Program-made: the position numbers and the translations under genes | Notes under the pieces: model-generated | The model's input: only the letters and a program-made list of their open reading frames with translations | Database searches by the model: none | Told to the model about the DNA's origin: nothing | Shown here: positions 7,550 through 15,238 of the stretch, piece by piece | Position numbering within the stretch: the stretch's first letter is position 1 | How the letters are laid out: every line of letters begins with the position of its first letter | Source of the DNA: SURF-32 sp964648365 | GTDB taxonomy: Bacteria > Planctomycetota > Phycisphaerae > UBA1845 | Direction of reading: 5' to 3' | Assembly: GCA_964648365.1 (NCBI GenBank) | Contig: CAZYLK010000035.1 | Span: 1-40,866 of the forward strand | DNA length: 40,866 bases

Positions 7550-8413
7550 ATGCTCCGCGTGGGACGGTACCAGGTCCGCTCGATTGTCACCGGATACATG
7601 CGGCTCGACGGCGGCGCCATGTTCGGCGTCGTGCCCCGGGTGTTGTGGACCCGGCTCTTTGAGCCGGACGACCTCAATCGCATACGCCTGGCCACGCGGT
7701 CGCTGCTGGCGGTGGATGCGTCGATGACCCGCGTCATCCTGGTCGACAGCGGAACGGGAAACAAGTGGGATCCGGACGCGGCCGGCCGGTACGGCATCGA
7801 GCCGGACGACGCCGCTATCGAGCGAGCCTTGGCCGAACAGGGGCTGACCGCGGACGACGTCACCGACGTCGTCGTGACCCATCTGCACTTCGATCACAAC
7901 GGCGGCCTGCTGGATTGGGCCGAAGCGCCCGGCGGTCCGACGCGGTTGAGGTATCCGAGCGCAACGCACTGGCTGCATCGCCGTCACTGGCAGCACGCAC
8001 AGACGCCGCTCTTAAAGGATCGAGCGTCCTTTGTGCCCAGCGACTTTGCGGGACTGGAATCCTCGCCGAAGCTGCAACTCGTGGAGGGCGACGCCCCGGC
8101 CTGTGCGATCCCGGGCGTCACATGGGAGCTTTCGCACGGCCACACGCCGGCCCAGCTTCTGCCCTGCTTCGACGATCCGGAGCATCCGCTGCTTTTCGTC
8201 GGCGACATGTTCCCCACGTCCGGCCATCTTCCGCCGGCGTGGGTGATGGCGTATGACAATGAACCGTTACGCACGATCGAGGAGAAGTGCGCGGTGCTCG
8301 ATCGTTGTGCCGGCGCCGGGTTGCGGCTGGCGTTCCCGCATGATCCGGCCATCGGCATCGCGGAAATCGACGCTACGGACCGGCGGAAGCCGCGGGTGGC
8401 GCGGCCGGTGTGA
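7550..8413 (+). CDS. Metallo-beta-lactamase-fold hydrolase
   Basis: A 287-residue cytoplasmic hydrolase of the metallo-beta-lactamase superfamily. The zinc-binding HxHxDH signature is present as H111-L-H113-F-D115-H116, after the TDVVVT strand. Further ligands fit the His of SHGHTPAQ, the Asp of LFVGDMFP and the late His of AFPHDP, giving a complete two-metal site. The LVDSGTGNKW strand precedes a domain typical of the lactonase-like branch of the superfamily. The substrate cannot be told from sequence. The start is the ATG at 7550; there is no ribosome site, but a -10 box lies just upstream, as expected for a leaderless message. It is followed by the acyltransferase gene 44 bases on. Confidence 0.85.
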   Translation: MLRVGRYQVRSIVTGYMRLDGGAMFGVVPRVLWTRLFEPDDLNRIRLATRSLLAVDASMTRVILVDSGTGNKWDPDAAGRYGIEPDDAAIERALAEQGLTADDVTDVVVTHLHFDHNGGLLDWAEAPGGPTRLRYPSATHWLHRRHWQHAQTPLLKDRASFVPSDFAGLESSPKLQLVEGDAPACAIPGVTWELSHGHTPAQLLPCFDDPEHPLLFVGDMFPTSGHLPPAWVMAYDNEPLRTIEEKCAVLDRCAGAGLRLAFPHDPAIGIAEIDATDRRKPRVARPV

Positions 8414-8457
8414 CGAGGTAAGTTTCAGAGCGGACGTTCAGTCGCGATGAGTAAGAC

Positions 8458-9414
8458 GTGACGCAGGCAGTGACCATCCCAGCCGCCGTGGAGCCGGCGA
8501 AGGCCGACGCAGAGCCACCGGTCGACCCGGGAGTGTGGGCGCGGTTTTCTTACACGGCGGTGCGGGCGGTCATGGCCGTGGTGGTCGCCGGGCTGGGGCT
8601 GCGCGGGTGCTACCTGCTCGGCCGCGCGTTCGGCACGCTCGAATGGTGCGTCAACCACAAGCGCCGACGGCGATTTCGCCAGGCCGTGGGGCACATCCAC
8701 CCGGATGGAATGCCGGCGGCCCGGCAACGGCGCCACTGCCGCGAGTACTTCATGCACGCGCGGTGCGACAAGCTGTTCGAGCTGATCCTCGAATGCCTGC
8801 CGCCCGGGCGCGTCGCGTCGCTGTTTTCCATCGAGCCGCGCGAACCGCTGGACAATTCGCTGCAGCGACATGGCGGGGTCTACGTCGCGCTCGCGCATCA
8901 CGGGGCTCATCACATCGGCGGGATCATGCTGTCGCTGCTGGGCTACAAGGTGGCCGGCGTGCGCGATCGGGCAGAGAGCGGCCTGCGGCGGTACGTGCAG
9001 GATCGCTATCGGCGCCGCTTTCCCGAGTTCCGGCATTTGCGCATATTCTTCACGGACACGTATCCGCGCAAGATCCTGCGCTGCCTGCAAGAGGGCTACG
9101 TGCTCGGCAGCGCGATCGACTCGGTCCGGACGCGCCATCCCAACCAGAGCACACACGAGGCGTCGCTGTTCGGTCAGCCGCGACACTTCCTGTCCGGCCC
9201 CATCCGGATCGCGCTGCGCGCCAAGGTGGACATCCTTCAAGGTTTCGTCATCCCGCGCGGCAACTTCCGTTACGCCCTGGTGCTGAAGGGTCCGCTGCTG
9301 GAGGCGAACAAGGGCGAGAGTGAAGAAGCAGCCATTGCGACGGTGGTCCAGCGCTACGCGCACACGGCCGAGCAGGTGATGCGAGAGACGCCGGAGCATA
9401 TCAGCCGGATTTGA
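8458..9414 (+). CDS. LpxL/HtrB-like lipid acyltransferase
   Basis: A 318-residue protein resembling the lysophospholipid/lipid A acyltransferase family (LPLAT superfamily, LpxL/HtrB branch). After a Pro/Ala-rich N-terminus comes a membrane segment at about residues 33-55. The conserved block that follows (VYVALAHHGAHHIGG) holds the catalytic His position. Later blocks GYVLGSAID and LSGPIRIALRAKVDILQGFVIPR match the substrate-pocket and FxxR-type regions of the family. The acidic partner of the usual HX4(D/E) motif is not evident; His occupies that area, which is unusual. The role would be acylation of a lipid A or other lipid headgroup at the inner membrane. The start is a GTG at 8458, with GTG 8470 possible; ribosome site weak. 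Confidence 0.7.
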   Translation: MTQAVTIPAAVEPAKADAEPPVDPGVWARFSYTAVRAVMAVVVAGLGLRGCYLLGRAFGTLEWCVNHKRRRRFRQAVGHIHPDGMPAARQRRHCREYFMHARCDKLFELILECLPPGRVASLFSIEPREPLDNSLQRHGGVYVALAHHGAHHIGGIMLSLLGYKVAGVRDRAESGLRRYVQDRYRRRFPEFRHLRIFFTDTYPRKILRCLQEGYVLGSAIDSVRTRHPNQSTHEASLFGQPRHFLSGPIRIALRAKVDILQGFVIPRGNFRYALVLKGPLLEANKGESEEAAIATVVQRYAHTAEQVMRETPEHISRI

Positions 9415-9488
9415 GGAAGAAGGTAAGAAGGTGAGAAGGTAAGAAGGTGAGAAGGTAAGAAGGTGAGAAGGTAAGAAGGTGAGAAGGT

Positions 9489-9588
9489 NNNNNNNNNNNN
9501 NNNNNNNNNNNNNNNNNNNNNNNNNNNNNNNNNNNNNNNNNNNNNNNNNNNNNNNNNNNNNNNNNNNNNNNNNNNNNNNNNNNNNNNN
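9489..9588. other. Assembly gap, 100 N
   Basis: Exactly 100 N, the placeholder length used by scaffolding programs, inside the tandem repeat. The real length is unknown. Confidence 0.95.
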
Positions 9589-9612
9589 AAGAAGGTAAGA
9601 AGGTAAGAAGGT

Positions 9613-9712
9613 NNNNNNNNNNNNNNNNNNNNNNNNNNNNNNNNNNNNNNNNNNNNNNNNNNNNNNNNNNNNNNNNNNNNNNNNNNNNNNNNNNNNNNNN
9701 NNNNNNNNNNNN
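9613..9712. other. Assembly gap, 100 N
   Basis: A second run of exactly 100 N, separated from the first by 24 bases of the same tandem repeat. The joins are probably unresolved repeat copies. Confidence 0.95.
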
Positions 9713-9755
9713 AGAAGGTAAGAAGGTAAGAAGGTAAGAAGGTAAGAACGTGGAC

Positions 9756-9767
9756 CCCCACGTGGGG
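9756..9767. terminator. Perfect palindrome after mqnC
   Basis: CCCCACGTGGGG is a perfect 12-base palindrome four bases beyond the mqnC stop codon. It could fold at the 3' end of the mqnA-mqnC message or bind a dimeric protein. It has almost no loop and no T-tract, so a classical terminator is doubtful. Confidence 0.3.
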
Positions 9768-9771
9768 ATCG

Positions 9772-10917
9772 TCACTCGATCGGTTCGTAGTAGCAGTTCC
9801 GTTTTTGGGGCGTCCAGCCGGCGTCGGTGATGAGGCGGCGCAGATCCTGTTCGGCGAGTCGGAACGTCGTGCCAGCGGCGGAGACGACGTTTTCTTCCAT
9901 CATGACCGAGCCCATGTCATTGGCGCCGTAGAACAGGGCCAACTGCCCGACTTTCGGCCCTTGCGTGACCCAGCTTGACTGGATGTTGTCGATGTTGTCC
10001 AGATACACGCGCGACAGGGCCAGCATGCGCAGGTACTCGCTGGCGTCGGCCAGTACGAGGTGCTTGCCGTCGGGGCGGGCGTCTTCGTCCGGGGCGAACG
10101 GTTTCACGCGGCCCAGCGGCGTGTCGCCGGGCTGAAACGTCCACAGAATAAAGGCGGTGAAACCGCCGGTTTCGTCCTGCAGATCGCGGATGCGGCGCAG
10201 GTGCTCGACGCGTTCCTCGATCGTCTCGATGTGGCCGAACATCATGGTGATGCTGGTGCGCATGCCGATCAGGTGCGCCTGCCGCATCACGTTCAGATAC
10301 TGATCGACGGTCGTCTTGCCCTGCGCGATTCTCTCGCGGACGCGATCCGAGAGGATCTCCGCCCCCCCGCCGGGGATGGTATCCAGCCCGGCATCCTGCA
10401 AGCGCAGCAGCACCTCGCGCACCGGCATGTCAAAGATCTCGTGCAGGGCGTGAATCTCGGGCGGGCTGAAGGCGTGGATGTGGATGCCGGGGTAATTCGA
10501 CTTGATGAACCGCATCAGGTCGGTGTACCAACTGAACGGCAGGATGTCGGCCGGCACCAGCCCGCCCTGCATGAGCACCTGCGTACCGCCGATGCTGATC
10601 AGTTCTTCGATCTTGGCGGCAATCTCGTCAAAGCTGAGGACGTAGCCGTCGGGCAAGTCCCTGCGGCCCGAGTTCATGTCGGGCGGATCGGCCTTGAAGT
10701 TGCAGAAGATGCACTTGGCCGTACACCAGTTGGCGTAGTTGATGTTGCGATCGACGACGTAGGTGCGATACGGCTCGGGGTGCTTCTCCATTGTCACGGC
10801 GTGGGCGCGGCGGCCCAGGTCGTGAATGGAGGCATCGAAATACAGGCTCAGGGCGTCGGCGTCGGACAGGCGCGACGCGGCCGCGGGTCGTGGGGCGAAG
10901 GCGGTGGCCGGGCTCAT
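9772..10917 (-). CDS. mqnC: Cyclic dehypoxanthinyl futalosine synthase (radical SAM)
   Basis: A 381-residue radical SAM enzyme of the futalosine route to menaquinone. It converts dehypoxanthine futalosine to its cyclic form. The [4Fe-4S]/SAM motif is visible as CTAKCIFC (CxxxCxxC), preceded by NINYANW, and the family blocks GGTQVLMQGG, HAFSPPEI, PGGGAEIL and GHIETIEERVEHL are all present. The length matches the family. The ATG at 10917 is chosen because it overlaps the mqnA stop by four bases (ATGA), the usual coupled arrangement; a frame reaching 11505 is antisense to nothing functional and lies inside mqnA. It is cytoplasmic. mqnB, mqnD and mqnE are not in the window. Confidence 0.95.
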   Translation of the reverse strand: MSPATAFAPRPAAASRLSDADALSLYFDASIHDLGRRAHAVTMEKHPEPYRTYVVDRNINYANWCTAKCIFCNFKADPPDMNSGRRDLPDGYVLSFDEIAAKIEELISIGGTQVLMQGGLVPADILPFSWYTDLMRFIKSNYPGIHIHAFSPPEIHALHEIFDMPVREVLLRLQDAGLDTIPGGGAEILSDRVRERIAQGKTTVDQYLNVMRQAHLIGMRTSITMMFGHIETIEERVEHLRRIRDLQDETGGFTAFILWTFQPGDTPLGRVKPFAPDEDARPDGKHLVLADASEYLRMLALSRVYLDNIDNIQSSWVTQGPKVGQLALFYGANDMGSVMMEENVVSAAGTTFRLAEQDLRRLITDAGWTPQKRNCYYEPIE

Positions 10918-11738
10918 GCGAAACTCAACTCCAGTGCGGCCGGCACAAGCTGGTGCCGCACCGCCAGTTCCAGAAATCGGCGCATCCCCTGCACGTGCCG
11001 CGGCGTCATGGTAAACGACAGCCGCGCGGTCAGGTATCGCCGCGCCGTGGCCACCGGCCAGCCCATGCCCGGGCCAACGTCTTCGGCGATGACCGACGCG
11101 CAGCGCACGCCCGCGTCGCGAGCGGCCTCCAGCCGCCGGCCGAGCCGTGCGGTATCCGTAGCAGCGTCCGCGGCCCAGGTGGCGAACACGAAGGGCAGCC
11201 CCGTCAGGGACTTCCACGCGGCGCCCAGGTCCGTCTCGATCTCGAAGTCGATCGGCTTGGACGTGACCACCTTGTCGCCGATCAGCAGGATGGCCGCGGC
11301 GTCGGCCGGCGCGTCCGCCAGCGGCGTGACCGTCACCGGCCGGCCGTACAGCTCCCGCCAGATCAACTGGGCCAGCACGACCGACGTGTGCGAGTCGCCG
11401 TCGACGAAGATCCGCGCAACCCGCTCCGGCGGCACGCGGGAGAAGACGCGCACGGTCAGCGTCTCGCCGTCGCAGCCGATGCAGGCGTCCGATATCACTT
11501 TCCACTTGCGATGCGGGGCCGCCAGGTCCACCACCGGGACCAGCGCCGCATCCACCGACCCGTCGTCCAGCCGTACGGCCAGCCGGGAGGGCACGTCGAA
11601 GTGCAGCGCAACGGCCGGGTCGGCATCGAGCCCGTGGACCAGCGGCCGCGAGTTCAGATACGACACGACGCCCAGCCGCCAGAACTCGGTCCCGGCAGGC
11701 ACAGCGTCGGCATCAGGTGGATGGGAGGGTGGATTCAC
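10914..11738 (-). CDS. mqnA: Chorismate dehydratase
   Basis: A 274-residue enzyme of the MqnA/MqnD periplasmic-binding-protein-like fold. It dehydrates chorismate to 3-enolpyruvylbenzoate, the first step of the futalosine menaquinone route. The family start LGVVSYLNSRPL, the VPVVDLA segment, the IGCDGET loop, HTSVVLAQLIW and LLIGDKV are visible. A frame could begin at a TTG at 11792, but the promoter -10 box (11798-11803) would put the transcription start at about that base. The GTG at 11738 is therefore the more likely start; its ribosome site is weak. It is translationally coupled to mqnC through an ATGA overlap. Confidence 0.9.
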   Translation of the reverse strand: MNPPSHPPDADAVPAGTEFWRLGVVSYLNSRPLVHGLDADPAVALHFDVPSRLAVRLDDGSVDAALVPVVDLAAPHRKWKVISDACIGCDGETLTVRVFSRVPPERVARIFVDGDSHTSVVLAQLIWRELYGRPVTVTPLADAPADAAAILLIGDKVVTSKPIDFEIETDLGAAWKSLTGLPFVFATWAADAATDTARLGRRLEAARDAGVRCASVIAEDVGPGMGWPVATARRYLTARLSFTMTPRHVQGMRRFLELAVRHQLVPAALELSFA

Positions 11739-11797
11739 GGTGTGGCAAGTTCCAGGCTCGACGGCTCCGAACGCGGCTTCGGAACGGCTCAAGCCGG

Positions 11798-11825
11798 ATT
11801 ATAGGTGGAGGCGGCAGCGATTCAA
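11798..11825 (-). promoter_or_regulatory. Promoter of mqnA-mqnC
   Basis: On the minus strand TTGAAT (11820-11825) is followed after 16 bases by a perfect TATAAT (11798-11803). Transcription would begin near 11791, leaving a leader of about 50 bases before the GTG at 11738. The same -35 hexamer TTGAAT is used by the promoter proposed at 24597-24625. Confidence 0.6.
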
Positions 11826-11969
11826 AAACGGCACCCCGCCGCCGCGGGGGTTTCAGGATTCTTGAAAGGTCGGCGCGGTCGAGTCAACTGGCGTCGTCCC
11901 GATTACGCATCGCGTTCCTCGGGTGCCGGCGAGTGGTACAAACTGTTCCGGCAGACTACATTCCGGCTC

Positions 11970-12647
11970 ATGCGTCGCAACGCTCCCCAGACGAACCGCA
12001 GGCGATTCACCTCACCAACGCTTGATCTCATTGCGAACGCCGCCGGGAGCCAGGGCCGCGCGCTGATGCTTGCGTTGGCGGGCCTGATCCTCGCCGGCGG
12101 CTGCGGCGAACCGACGTCGCGTTTCGAGATCGTGGACTTTCGCGCGGCCGGCGACGCGGCTTCCTACCGTGAAGCGTTCGAGGAGGCGTACTACCGCGTG
12201 ACGGCTGGGGGGGACGTGGACGTGGTGCTGCGGCGAACGCATGACCCGGCCGTGGCGGGCGGGTCGCGGCTGACGCAGATCATCCACATCCGCAGCCTCT
12301 GGACCTCCATGCCCGGTACGACCGTGGCCGAGCGCGACCAGATCAACGGCGCGGTCAGCTATTTCATCACGGACGGCGGCTCGGGCGCGGCGTTCGAGGG
12401 AGCCGGCTCGGTGTTTTTTCGCCAAAGTCGCGACGGCGACGAGCTGACCGGCGAAGTGGAGCGGGTGTTCCTGACGCCGATGCGCCGTCTGAACGGCGGT
12501 CACGCCCTGTTTACTCGTGCGGAGTTGTCAGGCGAGTTCGTCGCTACGCGCGATCCGCGCCGCGTCGTGCATATACTCAACGAATCGCAGCGGCTGTTCG
12601 GCCCCGTGCCGCGCTATCAGCCGCCGATGGCGGGCGGCGTCCCGTAA
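11970..12647 (+). CDS. Putative lipoprotein of unknown function
   Basis: A 225-residue protein. It has a long basic N-region (MRRNAPQTNRRR), a hydrophobic helix and a lipobox ending LAGGC at Cys45, so it is probably membrane-anchored. The mature part is a compact alpha/beta domain (ITRFEI-like first strand, EEAYYRVTAGG, DVDVVLRRT, IIHIRSLW, ELTGEVERVFL) without a known motif. The ATG at 11970 has no ribosome site but is seven bases after TACATT (11957-11962), suggesting a leaderless message; the ATG at 12066 would give a shorter signal peptide. It is divergent from mqnA and lies 65 bases before the next gene, with which it may form an operon. Confidence 0.7.
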   Translation: MRRNAPQTNRRRFTSPTLDLIANAAGSQGRALMLALAGLILAGGCGEPTSRFEIVDFRAAGDAASYREAFEEAYYRVTAGGDVDVVLRRTHDPAVAGGSRLTQIIHIRSLWTSMPGTTVAERDQINGAVSYFITDGGSGAAFEGAGSVFFRQSRDGDELTGEVERVFLTPMRRLNGGHALFTRAELSGEFVATRDPRRVVHILNESQRLFGPVPRYQPPMAGGVP

Positions 12648-12712
12648 CGCTCCCTCCGTGGCCTCGCGGCGGGGGGCGGCCGGTTGCGACGCCGCACACG
12701 GAATCGGACCCC

Positions 12713-13276
12713 ATGTCGGCCATCCTGTTCGAAAGCCCGTTGAAACTCGCGGCCGTGATGCTGCTGCCGCTGATGGCGACGACCTGGCTGTGGTACGCGG
12801 GTCGCACGCCGGGCCAGCGCTACGCCATGATCGCGGTGTGGATCCTGACCGTCGGGCTGTTTATCGTGCAGTCCATGGCGGTCACGCCGCGCGAGCAGGC
12901 GATCGACCTGTGCCACGAACTGGCCCGGCTGACGGAGGAGGGCGACATCGCGGGCATCCGCGATCACCTTGACATCCACTTCGAGGCGGACGGGTATGAT
13001 CGACTGGCGATGATCGCCCGGATCGAGAAGGCGCTGAGCCGGTATCGGCCGGAGGATCCGCGCTTGAGCGATCTGCGGGTGGAGGTCAATGGCGAGGAGG
13101 CGATCGCCACGTTTCACGTCATGTGCCGGATCAGCACGCCGGAGGCGATCGAGCACGACGTACCGAGCCGGTGGCGGCTGACGCTGGGTCGGCGCAGCGC
13201 GGGATGGACGGTGACGCGCATCGAGGCGCTGCCCACGGCGTTTTCGCCGATCACGAGCTTGCGGGACGTGCCATAG
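12713..13276 (+). CDS. Two-TM protein with an NTF2-like C-domain
   Basis: A 187-residue membrane protein. Hydrophobic segments at about residues 8-25 and 38-57 flank a short RTPGQRY loop, after which a soluble domain of about 125 residues follows. This begins with two helices (REQAIDLCHELARLTEEGD) and continues with alternating strands ending in GWTVTRIEAL, an order resembling NTF2/SnoaL-like folds; that is an impression, not a match to a named family. The function is unknown. It lies downstream of the lipoprotein gene on the same strand. Confidence 0.7.
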   Translation: MSAILFESPLKLAAVMLLPLMATTWLWYAGRTPGQRYAMIAVWILTVGLFIVQSMAVTPREQAIDLCHELARLTEEGDIAGIRDHLDIHFEADGYDRLAMIARIEKALSRYRPEDPRLSDLRVEVNGEEAIATFHVMCRISTPEAIEHDVPSRWRLTLGRRSAGWTVTRIEALPTAFSPITSLRDVP

Positions 13277-13316
13277 GGGGCTGTCGTGCAGCGGCGCGGA
13301 GGCCAGGAGAAAGAGG

Positions 13317-13346
13317 GTATGAAGGTAAGAACGTGAGAAGGGAAGA
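13317..13346 (+). repeat. Degenerate copy of the purine tandem repeat
   Basis: The stretch reads GGTATGAAGGTAAGAACGTG followed by AGAAGGGAAG, and shares 15 exact bases with 9738-9752 at the edge of the large tandem repeat. It lies in the gap between the two-TM gene and dacB. The remainder of that gap shows no gene. Confidence 0.6.
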
Positions 13347-13561
13347 GAGGGGGCCGGGCCTTCTAAGTTGTGAGCGTGGTGTTACGCGCGCGGGTCTGTC
13401 GGAGGCGGGGGGCGGGAATGGTCTGGGGTCGGCGGCTGGTCGGGGTGGCTGGATGACCTCAAGTCGATGGCGGGCTTTGCGCCGATATGCTGGCCATGTG
13501 CAGTCTGATCCGGAAACATTGCAGACAATCGTGGCGGGCACTGGCGGCTGGAACTGACGAG

Positions 13562-15145
13562 ATGACAGGCTTGACCGCGAGTCACGAGCCGCCGACCGTC
13601 CGGCGGCATGCAACGACTCGGCTGATCGCGACACCGCGGCTGATCGCGACATCGCGGCTGATCGCGACACCGCGGCTGATCGCGACATCGCGGCGGGTTG
13701 CGGCGACGCGGCTGGTTGCGGCGCTCCTGCTGGTCGCGGCACTGCTGCTCGCGGCGCCGGCGCGGGCTGAGGCGCCGTATGCTGCGAAGCTGCGCGGCCT
13801 GCTGGACCGCCCCCCCCACCCGGGCGTGCGCATCTCCGCTTTCGTCGTCGATCCAGCGACCGGAGCCGTTCAGTTCGACTACCGCGCCGAGGAGGCGATG
13901 GTGCCGGCCAGCACGCAGAAGATCTTCACCATGGCCGGCGGGCTGGAGACGCTTGGAGCGGGGTTCACGTTTCAGACGGTCTGCGCGGTAGACAAGCAGC
14001 ACCTGGTGATCGTCGGCGACGGCGACCCGGGGCTTGGCGACGAGCGTCTCTGCGCGGCGCGGGGGGAAGCCGTCACCACCGAGTTCAGCCGCTGGGCGGC
14101 GGCGCTCAAACAGCGCGGCATCACGGAACTGAGCGGCGGAGTCGTGATCGACGACGCGATCTTTGATCGCCAGTGGCTGCACCCGTCGTGGGAGGCGGAG
14201 GATCTGGGCCAGTGGTACGCCGCCCCTGTCGGAGCGCTCAACTTCAACGACAACTGCGTTGAGATCACGGCGCTGCCGGGCGACCGCGTGGGCGCCCCCG
14301 CCCGCTGGTCGATCCACCCCCCCAACGACGTCGTGCGGATCATCAACGAGTGCGTTACCGGCACGGGCGGACAGCCGACGCTTTATCATCAGCACGATAC
14401 GCCGGAGTACCGGATCAGCGGCGTTTGCGCGAAGGCGTGGCCGTTTTCGCCGGTATCCTTTCCCGATCCCGGGCTGCTGACGGCGGCCTCGCTGCGAGCG
14501 TCGCTGCGTTCGGCGGGCATTGACGTATCCAACTCCCTGTCACAGGGCAGGCTCCGGCGCTCGGATGGGTCTGTGCCGCCTTCTCTGGACGTGGTCGCGG
14601 TTCACAAGACATCGCTGGCCGAGGCCTTTCAGCGGATCGGCAAGAACAGCCAGAACTTCTTTGCCGAGTGCGTCATCAAACGAGCCGGATACGAATGGTC
14701 CCGGCGGCACAACGGCTCGCCGATCGGGTCGTGGCGCACGGGTGAGCGGGCAGTCGTGGATACGCTGCACCGGGCGGGTGTGGATGTCGGCGGGCTGATC
14801 GTCGCGGACGGGTCCGGGCTGAGCCGCGACAACCGCTGCACGGCGCGACAGTTGACCAGTACGCTGGTGTGGGCGAAGCAGCATGAGGATGGCAAGATCA
14901 TCCTCGATGCGCTCGCGATCGCGGGCGTCGACGGATCGCTCGAAGACAACATGCCCGAGCTGAAAGGCCGGGTCCGCGCCAAGACGGGCACCATGCGCGG
15001 CGTGCGCACGCTGGCCGGCTTCGTCACGACGAACGCCGGGCGGGAGCTGGCCTTCGCCATCCTGTTCAATGACTATCCGGGCACGAGCATTCCCTACAAG
15101 AAGCTCCAGTACGACTTCTGCCGCATCCTGGCGGCGGAGGGATAG
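13562..15145 (+). CDS. dacB: D-alanyl-D-alanine carboxypeptidase/endopeptidase (PBP4 type)
   Basis: A 527-residue penicillin-binding protein of the S13 (DacB/PBP4) family, which trims or cleaves peptidoglycan peptides in the periplasm. All three catalytic motifs are present. SxxK is ASTQK (Ser117, Lys120). SxN is the SQN of KNSQNFF. KTG is AKTGTMRG near the C-terminus. The long insert between SxxK and SxN typical of the family is present. The ATG at 13562 has GGAA eight bases before it; an upstream ATG at 13487 is possible. The signal region is odd: it is made of repeated RLIAT(P/S) hexapeptides that grade into the hydrophobic core RLVAALLLVAALLLAAPARA. Confidence 0.9.
   Translation: MTGLTASHEPPTVRRHATTRLIATPRLIATSRLIATPRLIATSRRVAATRLVAALLLVAALLLAAPARAEAPYAAKLRGLLDRPPHPGVRISAFVVDPATGAVQFDYRAEEAMVPASTQKIFTMAGGLETLGAGFTFQTVCAVDKQHLVIVGDGDPGLGDERLCAARGEAVTTEFSRWAAALKQRGITELSGGVVIDDAIFDRQWLHPSWEAEDLGQWYAAPVGALNFNDNCVEITALPGDRVGAPARWSIHPPNDVVRIINECVTGTGGQPTLYHQHDTPEYRISGVCAKAWPFSPVSFPDPGLLTAASLRASLRSAGIDVSNSLSQGRLRRSDGSVPPSLDVVAVHKTSLAEAFQRIGKNSQNFFAECVIKRAGYEWSRRHNGSPIGSWRTGERAVVDTLHRAGVDVGGLIVADGSGLSRDNRCTARQLTSTLVWAKQHEDGKIILDALAIAGVDGSLEDNMPELKGRVRAKTGTMRGVRTLAGFVTTNAGRELAFAILFNDYPGTSIPYKKLQYDFCRILAAEG
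13619..13744 (+). repeat. 18-bp tandem repeat inside the dacB signal region
   Basis: Four near-identical 18-base units CGGCTGATCGCGACACCG/ATCG occupy 13619-13690, alternating P- and S-coding versions (a 36-base higher period). Three increasingly diverged units extend to 13744. The frame is kept, so each unit adds six residues to the protein. Confidence 0.85.
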
Positions 15146-15238
15146 CGCTCGGCGCCAGCGCCTCCGCCGCGCAGGGTGTCTGCATGGTTGTTTCGCGTGC
15201 CCGGGTTGAAGCCGAGCAGCGCCGCCCCGTCGTGCGGC

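Larger units (their letters stand above)
9416..9748. repeat. Purine-rich tandem repeat (AGAAGGTR)n with assembly gaps
   Basis: Head-to-tail copies of an 8-base unit AGAAGGTA/AGAAGGTG run between the acyltransferase stop and the 3' end of mqnC, interrupted twice by N runs. All purines apart from the single T per unit lie on the plus strand. A short derivative, sharing the 15 bases GAAGGTAAGAACGTG (9738-9752), lies at 13321-13335. The true copy number is unknown because the assembly breaks here. Confidence 0.9.

Noticed and set aside
9416..9748. CRISPR array
   Set aside because: The units are 8 bases, contiguous and without unique spacers.
9354..9775. Frames across the tandem repeat
   Set aside because: Consist of repeat-derived LLTFLPS units and N; not genes.
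10060..11865. 601-codon plus-strand frame
   Set aside because: Antisense to mqnC and mqnA, which are clearly identified enzymes.
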